NCBI GenBank assembly: GCA_003972865.1
Contig: QOAX01000147.1
Location: 1 to 5,028 of the forward strand
Origin: Verrucomicrobiota bacterium
GTDB lineage: Bacteria > Verrucomicrobiota > Verrucomicrobiia > Limisphaerales > UBA1096
DNA: 5,028 nucleotides
Direction: 5' to 3'
Positions 1 through 4,711 of the stretch are shown here, one piece after another. Below the pieces are notes generated by a model, which had not been told where the DNA came from, did no database searches, and saw only the letters and a program-made list of their open reading frames with translations. Each line of letters begins with the position of its first letter. The first letter of the stretch is position 1. A program made the position numbers and the translations under genes.

Positions 1-141
1 CAGACAGCCTAGAGTTAACGATGAGGGGGTCGGATGGAGCCTTGGAAAGGCCGCCTAGCCGAATCTTTCAGGCCCCCGCTCAGGCCCCTAGGGCGATGAC
101 AGGCCCGGGGGTGCTTTCAGGAAACACCGCCTGACCTGCGC
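1..141. other. Non-coding left edge
   Basis: I see no convincing gene here. The heptamer CAGGCCC occurs three times (69-75, 81-87 and 100-106). A GC-rich inverted repeat can be drawn between CCCCCG near 73 and CGGGGG near 106, but it has no following T-run, so I do not call it a terminator. The stretch runs up to the edge of the first direct repeat. Confidence 0.4.
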
Positions 142-320
142 CTTGTTTGTCGGGCTGGGGAGATTTGAACTCCCGACCTTCGGTCCCCCAGTTCGCTGCA
201 CCCCAAACCGCCGACCTGCGCAAACACACGGAAACCGCCTCTGGCCTGCTGTTCTAGTTGACCACTGATTCGCACTGGTTCGCGTTGTTTCGCGATGCCT
301 CGCGGCCTGTACGCGGCCTG
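142..320 (-). repeat. Direct repeat copy 1, tRNA-Pro-derived, att-like
   Basis: This is the first of two imperfect direct repeats in the same orientation; the partner is at 1737-1905. By eye, the first 120 or so positions are about 88% identical between copies, and a 10-bp gap in copy 2 explains most of the length difference. Read on the minus strand, the element has three parts. First is a block of 10-bp-phased units whose CGC trinucleotides begin at 271, 281, 291 and 301 in plus coordinates. Next is a conserved linker. Last is the 3' half of a proline-type tRNA at 150-191. A short duplication, CGCGGCCTG at 301-309 and 312-320, closes the outer end. A tRNA 3' end beside phased short repeats is the layout of a site-specific integrase attachment region. 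That is inference, since no integrase gene is visible. Short open frames cross the element and spell a GDRRSGVQIS-type string, which is an artefact of tRNA T-arm sequence rather than a gene. Confidence 0.8.
150..191 (-). pseudogene. 3' half of tRNA-Pro(GGG), copy 1
   Basis: On the minus strand this reads as an anticodon loop CTGGGGG (anticodon GGG), the 3' strand of the anticodon stem (ACCGA), a 5-nt variable region, a perfect 5-bp T-stem GGGAG/CTCCC around the loop TTCAAAT, the acceptor 3' strand CAGCCCG and a discriminator A. No CCA is encoded, which is common in actinomycetes. The 5' half is not a tRNA: no CGGGCTG acceptor strand lies at the expected distance, and the five bases before the loop (GCGAA) do not pair with ACCGA. 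The piece is therefore a tRNA 3' fragment that breaks at the anticodon loop, as expected of an integrase crossover site, and not a functional tRNA gene. Confidence 0.65.
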
Positions 321-461
321 CAAATCGCCATCCTGCCGAGGCGCAACGACCCAGATCGGGGCTGAAACGAAAGGCGCGACGCTCGATGGGCATAACCTCG
401 TCAGTCATGACCAAGCACGGTCGGCGACTTACAACGATGTGTAGAGACCCTCGTTCTGATC
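321..461. other. Non-coding spacer downstream of azlD
   Basis: This spacer lies between repeat copy 1 and the azlD stop codon. I see no gene, no strong hairpin with a T-run and no obvious promoter. Open frames crossing it on the minus strand are continuations of frames through the repeat and have no recognisable content. Confidence 0.4.
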
Positions 462-758
462 TCATGCCACCAGCCTGACGAGGGCAGTGACTGCCATGGC
501 GACCATGATCGCCACCGCCATGGGGGCCCGCCGGGCCACGGCCAGCGCCCCCGCCGCCACCCCGATCAGCCGGGCGTCGACCACAAGAAATGGGCCGTCG
601 GCCACCGCCATGGTGACTACCAGGGCCGAGAACAGAGCCGCCGGCAGCAGCGCGGTGACCGGGGCCAGTCGGTCAGCAAAACGCTCCCCGGCCACCACTC
701 CTGTCAACTTGAAGGCGTAAGCCCCCGCGGAGAGCACGACTAGTGCCGTCCAGCTCAC
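462..758 (-). CDS. azlD: AzlD family branched-chain amino acid transport subunit
   Basis: Small integral membrane partner (98 aa) of AzlC. In the characterised family the AzlC/AzlD pair exports branched-chain amino acids and analogues across the cytoplasmic membrane. The family's usual length is about 100-110 aa, so this copy is complete. Hydrophobic segments lie near residues 3-23, 33-52, 56-75 and 78-98. Recognisable AzlD features are the AGAYAFKLTG stretch (11-20), with a Lys inside the first helix, and LLPAALFSALVV (37-48). The start is GTG, and its GTGA overlaps the TGA stop of azlC, so translation is very likely coupled. A strong ribosome binding site, GGAGGAGG, lies just upstream (plus-strand 764-771). 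No terminator is obvious after the stop. Substrate specificity is inferred from the family only. Confidence 0.88.
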   Translation of the reverse strand: MSWTALVVLSAGAYAFKLTGVVAGERFADRLAPVTALLPAALFSALVVTMAVADGPFLVVDARLIGVAAGALAVARRAPMAVAIMVAMAVTALVRLVA

Positions 759-1429
759 AGCGGCCTCCTCCGATTGGCCACAGCCATCCCAGGTCCCACG
801 GCCAATGCGGCCAACAGTATTGGCGCCCCCGCCGGGGTGATAGGCACTGCCACCAGAGCGATGACCGCCCCGGCCAGGGCGGTCACTCGTCCAGCCCGGG
901 TCGCAACGTGGGGCACCAGCAGAGCCACGAAAGCCGCTGGGAAGGCCGCGTCAAGGCCCCAAGCGCCCGGATCGTCGAGGTTCCCCCCGAGGAGGACCCC
1001 GGCCACAGTGCCCGCCACCCAGAAGGACATGATGGCCAGACCGGTGAACCAGAAAGCGTCGCGGGCATCAGTGGGGTCATCCTGGGCGCTGGCCATGGCA
1101 GTGGTCTCGTCGGTCAGGAACTGGGCCGCCACCGCCCGTCGGAACGCCCCTCCTCTCAGCAACGGGGTGACCACCGGGCCGTAGAGGGCGTTGCGGGCTG
1201 CAAGTAACAGGGCACCGCCCACCGCTACGGCCGGGTTGCCGCCCCCGCCGACCACAGACACGTAGGCAAACTGAGAAGATCCGGCGAAGGTGAACACCGA
1301 CAGAGCCACCGCCTGGGCCATGGTCAGTCCGGCGCTGTCCGCCAGCACCCCATAGGGGAGTCCAATGAGGCCGCACGCCGCGGCCAGCACCAACCCGTCC
1401 CGGCGGTGGGGTCGAGTTATCAGGCTCAC
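755..1429 (-). CDS. azlC: AzlC family branched-chain amino acid exporter, large subunit
   Basis: Large subunit (224 aa) of the AzlCD-type branched-chain amino acid exporter in the cytoplasmic membrane. Family signatures are present in order: the first helix with GLPYGVLA (23-30), FAGSSQFA (48-55), LAARNALYG (76-84), the acidic TDET motif (106-109) and LDAAFPAAF (159-167), with further hydrophobic helices to about residue 215. I chose the GTG at 1429. It leaves a short 10-residue basic N-terminus before helix 1, as is usual, and gives a near-normal family length. The same frame is open to a TTG at 1546, but the 39 extra residues are Arg/Pro/Ser-rich, unlike the family, and overlap a better-supported leader ORF. 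No ribosome binding site precedes 1429. Instead, the stop codon of the upstream 21-codon ORF overlaps the start (GTGA), so initiation is probably by translational coupling. The same 4-nt overlap joins azlC to azlD. Confidence 0.87.
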   Translation of the reverse strand: MSLITRPHRRDGLVLAAACGLIGLPYGVLADSAGLTMAQAVALSVFTFAGSSQFAYVSVVGGGGNPAVAVGGALLLAARNALYGPVVTPLLRGGAFRRAVAAQFLTDETTAMASAQDDPTDARDAFWFTGLAIMSFWVAGTVAGVLLGGNLDDPGAWGLDAAFPAAFVALLVPHVATRAGRVTALAGAVIALVAVPITPAGAPILLAALAVGPGMAVANRRRPL

Positions 1430-1491
1430 GAAAGGCGGTCGATCAGATGGATCTCGCAAGGTATTGCCTTCGCTGGGGGGCGTATACCCAT
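1426..1491 (-). CDS. Ile-rich leader ORF upstream of azlC
   Basis: A 21-codon ORF too short for normal gene calling. It starts with ATG and has a near-ideal ribosome binding site, AGGAGAGG (1506-1499), 7 nt upstream. Its TGA stop (1428-1426) overlaps the GTG start of azlC as GTGA. The peptide begins MGIRPPAKAI. It has Ile at positions 3, 10, 14 and 17 and Leu at 16 and 20, and two of the four Ile codons are ATA, a codon normally rare in such GC-rich genomes. Directly visible are the strong start signal and the coupled overlap, which azlC itself lacks. My inference is that this is a leader peptide letting ribosomes reach azlC, possibly sensing charged tRNA-Ile in front of a branched-chain amino acid exporter. 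A classical attenuator hairpin is not evident after it. The alternative is a chance ORF or an ancestral frameshifted N-terminus of azlC. Confidence 0.5.
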   Translation of the reverse strand: MGIRPPAKAIPCEIHLIDRLS

Positions 1492-1498
1492 AACGAAA

Positions 1499-1506
1499 CC
1501 TCTCCT
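1499..1506 (-). promoter_or_regulatory. Ribosome binding site of the azl leader ORF
   Basis: AGGAGAGG on the minus strand, 7 nt from the ATG at 1491. It is the only strong Shine-Dalgarno sequence upstream of azlC. It is out of frame with azlC, so it points to the leader ORF as the real entry site for ribosomes. Confidence 0.6.
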
Positions 1507-1541
1507 GTGTTGTCAGGGAGAGACTAGGTAACCGCGCTTTC

Positions 1542-1560
1542 AGCAACGGCCATCGTTGCT
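1542..1560 (-). promoter_or_regulatory. Perfect 7-bp inverted repeat in azl upstream region
   Basis: AGCAACG and CGTTGCT flank a 5-nt spacer about 36 nt upstream of the leader ORF ribosome binding site. It could be an operator half-site pair or a 5'-UTR hairpin of the azl transcript. Farther upstream, TTGACC (1594-1589, minus strand) resembles a -35 box, but the hexamer 17 nt on (ATCTTC) is a poor -10, so I do not call a promoter. Confidence 0.3.
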
Positions 1561-1736
1561 CACTCGAAGATCACTCCGACGGTTGCCCGGTCAAACCCGT
1601 TTAGCCAAGCCGTTGTGTCAGCGGACACTGGTGACCTTCCAAGTGTCGCCCTCGCCCCGCGGAGTTTCGCTTCGGTGAGGTACGCCCACCCGAGGTTCGC
1701 CCACCCAAGGAACGAAACATCTGTTCAAAGCATGTT
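1561..1736. other. Non-coding stretch between azl upstream region and repeat copy 2
   Basis: No gene is supported here. It contains a small inverted repeat, GTGTC/GACAC (1616-1629), and the 15-bp duplication at 1683-1712. If the azl operon has its own promoter, it should lie in this stretch or just downstream towards 1507, but no convincing -35/-10 pair is visible. Confidence 0.35.
1683..1712. repeat. 15-bp tandem duplication
   Basis: CGCCCACCC begins at 1683 and again at 1698, each followed by RAGG and two more bases, giving two adjacent 15-bp units. It lies in the non-coding stretch between the azl operon and repeat copy 2. No function is apparent. Confidence 0.4.
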
Positions 1737-1905
1737 CTTGTTTGTCGGGCTGCCGAGATTTGAACTCGGGACCTTCGGTCCCCCAGATTGATGCACCCCA
1801 AACCGCTGACCTGCGCAAACACCCGGAAACCCCCTCTGAACTGCCGTTCTAGTTGATCAACAGTTCGCGTTGTTTCGCGACGTCTCGCGGCCTGACCGCG
1901 GCCTG
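1737..1905 (-). repeat. Direct repeat copy 2, tRNA-Pro-derived, att-like
   Basis: This is the second copy of the element at 142-320, in the same orientation and 1595 bp away. The shared sequence starts abruptly at CTTGTTTGTCGGGCTG and ends at CGCGGCCTG in both copies, with unrelated flanks outside. The phased block here has three 10-bp units (CGC at 1866, 1876 and 1886) against four in copy 1, so the main indel is exactly one unit. The core is a proline-type tRNA 3' half at 1745-1786. The two copies enclose the complete azl operon. Their divergence excludes a very recent duplication. Confidence 0.8.
1745..1786 (-). pseudogene. 3' half of tRNA-Pro(GGG), copy 2
   Basis: Same layout as the fragment at 150-191: loop CTGGGGG, ACCGA, T-arm, CAGCCCG and discriminator A. 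Here the T-stem is CCGAG/CTCGG, so it still pairs perfectly despite four substitutions relative to copy 1. This copy is closer to a whole tRNA. The five bases before the loop (TCAAT) pair with ACCGA at three of five positions, and CGGG lies upstream at roughly the right distance to pair with the acceptor CCCG. The rest of the acceptor and D-arm do not fit: the D-loop would be about 18 nt. I read it as a degenerate or att-derived fragment and not a working tRNA. Confidence 0.6.
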
Positions 1906-1915
1906 CGGGGAACTC

Positions 1916-2110
1916 TCACTCGAAGGGCCCCGGCGGCTTCCCGATCGAGACCCTCCGACCAGATGATCTCTGCCTCAGCGGTTGCTCTACCAAGAGCGGA
2001 ACACCGAAGTTCTTGGTGAACCAGTCGTACGTGGCCCTTGTCAACCGTTGAGTATCGTGGATGCAGATGACAGGAACCGGCAGTAACTCACCTTCCAGGC
2101 TTTGAAGTTG
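1916..2110 (-). pseudogene. Possible broken 3' end of an unidentified gene
   Basis: On the minus strand a frame that ends at a TGA (1918-1916) has codon use and composition that look like real protein. From about 2106 it includes ELLPVPVICIHDTQRLT and then TYDWFTKNFGVPLLVEQPL, an alternating hydrophobic strand/helix pattern typical of the end of an alpha/beta domain. Upstream the frame runs antisense into the LLM oxidoreductase gene and becomes basic and low-complexity, and no start signal is visible. A remnant of a gene cut off by rearrangement next to the repeat would explain this. I do not recognise the family. Chance coding-like sequence remains possible. Confidence 0.3.
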
Positions 2111-2112
2111 AC

Positions 2113-3051
2113 GTGAACCTTGCCTGGGGAGTCTGGTTCGAGCCAACCCAACCAGTTGAGCGGATCTGCGAATTGGCACAACTCGCCGAGTTGCTGGGGG
2201 CCGAGGTCTGCCTCATCGCCGACGAGGGAACCGAGAGAGACCTCTACGTCACTCTGACTGCAGTCCTCCTAGCAACCGATTCAATGACCGTCGGACCGGC
2301 GATAACCAACCCCTTCTCACGGCATCCCGTCACCACGGCCGCTGCAATCGCCACCCTTAACGAGATGGCTCCGGGTCGGGTCTGGCATGGCCTCGGCGTC
2401 GGAGGTAGCCGGGTGCTTGAACCTCTCGGCATGAACCCAGACCGGCCCTACACGGCCCTGAAAAAAGCGTTCATCGAGAATCGCGACCTGCTAGCCGGCT
2501 CTTCGGTCGGACCCGCGCATCTACCGTGGCATCGTGGGCACATACCGACAGCGATCGCAGGTCGTGGCCCCCGGGTACAACGGTTGGCGTCTGAGGAGGC
2601 CGACTGGGTAATCCTCTCAGCCAAGGCGCTAAAGGAACTCCCGGCAACCGCAAAGAAAATTCGCGCTGCAGGCAACGCTCAGATTGGCTGGTCCGCCTAC
2701 CTGGCTTATAACAATCAGGAGCGCCACCGGGTACTTCGCCACTTCTCGTATATGGCCGTCGACGCGCCCGCCGATATCCGCAAAGAAATAGGTCTCGACA
2801 CCCGCGCCGCGTCCCGAGTTAAAGAAGCCATGCTCAAAGGCGACCTCGAAGAGGCAGTGCGACACCTACCGGAGTCACTGGTGGACAGATACGCGGTGAC
2901 CGGCACGCCAGCCGAGTGCGCCCTGATCATTGCGGAACACCGACCGTACTTCGATCTTTTCTTACTCCCTATGAACGACGAGATGGAATGTGAGGCCCAC
3001 ATTCGATCGTCGGCGGCAATCCTCAACCAAGCATCTTGCGCCGGGGACTAA
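2113..3051 (+). CDS. LLM class flavin/F420-type oxidoreductase 1
   Basis: Luciferase-like (LLM superfamily) TIM-barrel oxidoreductase of 312 aa, a cytoplasmic enzyme type that uses FMN or, commonly in actinomycetes, reduced F420. Visible signatures are the first barrel strand plus helix (2-34), IADEGTERDLYVT (35-47), VGPAITNPFSRHP (60-72), the GRVWHGLGVGGS block (88-99) and PLGMNPDRPYT (104-114). Later come the strand around IPTAIAGRGPRVQRLASEEAD (144-164) and the C-terminal GTPAE segment (264-268), which is typical of the group resembling methylenetetrahydromethanopterin reductase. Length is normal. The GTG at 2113 is the only usable start: an in-frame TGA lies at 2068 and the next ATG is inside the barrel. 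No good Shine-Dalgarno precedes it, so the start is likely but not firmly fixed. The stop overlaps the stop of the convergent AhpD-like gene by 4 nt. The substrate is unknown, and F420 versus FMN cannot be settled by eye. Confidence 0.85.
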   Translation: MNLAWGVWFEPTQPVERICELAQLAELLGAEVCLIADEGTERDLYVTLTAVLLATDSMTVGPAITNPFSRHPVTTAAAIATLNEMAPGRVWHGLGVGGSRVLEPLGMNPDRPYTALKKAFIENRDLLAGSSVGPAHLPWHRGHIPTAIAGRGPRVQRLASEEADWVILSAKALKELPATAKKIRAAGNAQIGWSAYLAYNNQERHRVLRHFSYMAVDAPADIRKEIGLDTRAASRVKEAMLKGDLEEAVRHLPESLVDRYAVTGTPAECALIIAEHRPYFDLFLLPMNDEMECEAHIRSSAAILNQASCAGD

Positions 3052-3629
3052 GCCCCCTCTGCAGCAGCGGGAATAGCATCGTAAGCAGGGAAATCGGGAT
3101 CGACGATGCTGTGTATCCCCAGGCCCATTGCAACCCGGTTGACGTAGTTCAGGTGGGAACACTGGGAGTTTGCGTCAAGTATCTCGAGGTCAGCGAAGCC
3201 TGCTGTACGGAGATCCTCGATGTCTTTCTCGGTGACCGAACCAGGATCGGTGGTGAGCTTGGCCGCGTACCGAACCAAGGCAGCATCGGCCGGTGGGAGG
3301 TTGGCTCCCAGCGGATTGGCAGCCAGCGATGCGATTTGATCATCGGAGAAGCCGGTCTGGCGGAGTTTGATTGTGACCTGGCTCATGCAGTGGCCGGTAC
3401 GATTTAGTGCCGAGGTGACGTAGCTGATCAGGTTGCGCTGATGCGCGGTGAGCCGTGACGGGCATCGCTCCGTGGCTGAATAAAGATCCAGTCTGGCTTG
3501 TACCAGCGGAGGGTGAAGACTCCCGGAAGTCGTAACCTCGGTCGGCTCACCAAGAGTCTGGACCTGACGGTCATACTGGTACCGCAAATCGCCTTCCGAG
3601 TCGCCATATGGGATTGTCTTGATCCACAT
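3048..3629 (-). CDS. AhpD-like / carboxymuconolactone decarboxylase-fold protein with degenerate active site
   Basis: A 193-aa all-helical protein of the AhpD/CMD superfamily, close to the 'peroxidase-related enzyme' type. Similarity is visible in YSATERCPSRLTAHQRNLISYVTSALNR (50-77), in KLRQTGFSDDQIASL (88-102), in the second-repeat helices (LVRYAAKLTTDP, 118-129; DLRTAGFADLEIL, 139-151) and in the C-terminal LNYVNRVAMGLGI segment (160-172). In AhpD the catalytic residues follow the spacing E-12-C-3-C-4-H. Here that register gives N66, T78, C81 and V85. Only the second Cys and the His just before it (H80) remain, so CxxC peroxidase chemistry is unlikely. The start ATG has a good site, AGGAAGG, on the minus strand. 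The gene is divergent from LLM 2 (27 bp between starts) and convergent with LLM 1. It may still be a structural or single-cysteine partner; the function is unknown. Confidence 0.8.
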   Translation of the reverse strand: MWIKTIPYGDSEGDLRYQYDRQVQTLGEPTEVTTSGSLHPPLVQARLDLYSATERCPSRLTAHQRNLISYVTSALNRTGHCMSQVTIKLRQTGFSDDQIASLAANPLGANLPPADAALVRYAAKLTTDPGSVTEKDIEDLRTAGFADLEILDANSQCSHLNYVNRVAMGLGIHSIVDPDFPAYDAIPAAAEGA

Positions 3630-3656
3630 GCCTACCTTCCTCTCCGAGGTCAGACG
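3630..3656. promoter_or_regulatory. 27-bp divergent start region with two ribosome binding sites
   Basis: Between the ATG at 3629 (minus) and the ATG at 3657 (plus), the two Shine-Dalgarno sequences nearly touch: GAGGT at 3646-3650 serves the plus gene with 6 nt spacing, and AGGAAGG (minus strand, about 3635-3641) serves the minus gene. There is no room for promoters, so at least one promoter must lie inside the opposing coding sequence and the two 5' untranslated regions would overlap antisense. I see no clear -35/-10 pair on either side. Confidence 0.5.
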
Positions 3657-4664
3657 ATGACATTCCTGGGATTAGGGCTCTCACTCTCGAACGAGGGCCC
3701 CGTTGACGCAACCGTAGCCCTCGCCCGAACGGCCGATGAGTTGGGGTTCGACGAGGTATCGCTCCCCGAGAGCCGCCTCTTCCGCTCAGTCACCACCACA
3801 GCTGCCGCGGTGCTGTCGCGTACCAGTCGCATCACCATCCGTGTCGGGATTGCCAATCCAGTCACCCGCCATCCGCTTCTGCTAGCGCTCGAGGCGGCCA
3901 CACTCGCCGACCTTGGCCCGGGAAGGATCCGGTTCGGGCTCGGAGCGGCTGAGTGGACTATGAAGGACCTGGGTATTGAGCCAACCGGGTGGCGGCCGTA
4001 CACCAATACCGTTGAGACCCTTAAGGCGATGCGTTCCCTCTTGGCCGGACGACCACTGGGATTCACTCCGACAACCTTCATTGCCTCACCGGAGGTCCGC
4101 CTCGACTGCCCTATCCCCGGAACTGTCCCCATCGACCTTGGCGCGGTGAACGCCCGGATGCTCGAGGCGGCTGGCGCCCATGCTGACGGCGTCCAACTCG
4201 GCGCGATTACAAGCGTTGGTTACACCCGCTGGGCGGCCGGACGCGTCAAACGCGGTGCTGCACTCGCCGGCCGGGACCCAGCTGAGGTTCTTCTATCGGC
4301 CAATGTCCTGACTTCGGTGGATTCGGACCGCCAGGCAGCCAGGAACGCGGTTCGCGAGGTGCTTGCCTACTACCTCGCGCGGGTGGAAGGGGTGGTTATC
4401 GAAGAATCGGGAGCGGACGACGACCACATCGACCAGGTACGCCAAGCCGTCGCCAGGGATGGTGTGGTAGCTGGCGCATCGGCGGTCAGCGAACACCTAA
4501 TTGATACCTTCTCCGTCGCCGGAACGCCCCATGACGTCGTAGAGGGATTGGCGATCTACGGGGAAGCCGGCCTCCAAATGCCTCTGGCCTGGTACACCTT
4601 CGGACCCAACCCGACCGAGGCTCTCTACACCATTGCGAGGGAGATCCGACCCGAACTGTGCTGA
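3657..4664 (+). CDS. LLM class flavin/F420-type oxidoreductase 2
   Basis: Second luciferase-like TIM-barrel oxidoreductase, 335 aa, a distant paralogue of the gene at 2113-3051. Shared landmarks are VGIANPVTRHP (63-73), ATLADLGPGRIRFGLGA (81-97) and DLGIEPTGWRPYT (104-116). The strand VPIDLGAVNARMLEAAGAHADGVQLGA (157-183) follows, and then VAGTPHDV (287-294) near the C-terminus. These motifs fit the F420-dependent, methylenetetrahydromethanopterin-reductase-like branch of the superfamily. The frame is open from 3498, but I place the start at the ATG at 3657: it has a ribosome binding site (GAGGT) 6 nt upstream, begins directly with the first barrel strand (TFLGLGLSL), and the extension would overlap the divergent gene with no family resemblance. 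The sulfurtransferase follows 47 bp downstream with no terminator between, so the two are probably co-transcribed. Substrate and cofactor are not determinable here. Confidence 0.87.
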   Translation: MTFLGLGLSLSNEGPVDATVALARTADELGFDEVSLPESRLFRSVTTTAAAVLSRTSRITIRVGIANPVTRHPLLLALEAATLADLGPGRIRFGLGAAEWTMKDLGIEPTGWRPYTNTVETLKAMRSLLAGRPLGFTPTTFIASPEVRLDCPIPGTVPIDLGAVNARMLEAAGAHADGVQLGAITSVGYTRWAAGRVKRGAALAGRDPAEVLLSANVLTSVDSDRQAARNAVREVLAYYLARVEGVVIEESGADDDHIDQVRQAVARDGVVAGASAVSEHLIDTFSVAGTPHDVVEGLAIYGEAGLQMPLAWYTFGPNPTEALYTIAREIRPELC

Positions 4665-4697
4665 GGACCTTTCGGACAGAGACAACCGGCGCGAAGT

Positions 4698-4702
4698 AGG
4701 AG
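4698..4702 (+). promoter_or_regulatory. Ribosome binding site of the sulfurtransferase
   Basis: AGGAG, 9 nt upstream of the ATG at 4712, fixes the start of the partial sulfurtransferase gene. Confidence 0.6.
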
Positions 4703-4711
4703 AATTCGACC

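Noticed and set aside
69..106. Three CAGGCCC heptamers as a repeat array or CRISPR-like structure
   Set aside because: The spacing is irregular (12 and 19 bp between starts) and the units are short and GC-rich, so this is probably chance.
150..227. Complete functional tRNA-Pro gene at either repeat
   Set aside because: The 3' half is good, but the 5' acceptor strand and a normal D-arm are absent and the anticodon stem does not close, fully in copy 1 and partly in copy 2.
88..465. Minus-strand open frames through the first repeat, ending in a GDRRSGVQISPARQ-type string
   Set aside because: The string is a translation of tRNA anticodon-to-acceptor sequence and its repeat flank. The partner copy breaks the upstream frame with a 10-bp indel. 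These are not protein genes.
487..1207. Plus-strand open frames across azlC/azlD
   Set aside because: They are Ala/Pro/Arg-rich antisense shadows of the minus-strand membrane protein genes, caused by high GC.
755..1546. azlC starting at the TTG at 1546
   Set aside because: The 39-residue extension is unlike AzlC N-termini, has no good ribosome binding site and overlaps the better-supported leader ORF.
1566..1594. TTGACC with ATCTTC as a promoter for azl (minus strand)
   Set aside because: The -35-like hexamer is fair, but the -10 is poor and no supporting context exists.
1601..1822. Minus-strand open frames through the second repeat
   Set aside because: They have the same tRNA-derived origin as in copy 1, with no ribosome binding site and no recognisable domain beyond the repeat.
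3043..3056. GGGG/CCCC hairpin over the convergent stop codons as a bidirectional terminator
   Set aside because: The stem is only 4 bp with no T-run on either side, which is too weak to call.
3036..3407. Plus-strand open frame antisense to the AhpD-like gene
   Set aside because: It is a shadow frame: the minus strand carries a clear family match and a ribosome binding site.
3498..3656. N-terminal extension of LLM 2 from 3498
   Set aside because: It lies antisense to the AhpD-like gene, has no family similarity, and the ATG at 3657 has its own ribosome binding site directly before the first barrel strand.
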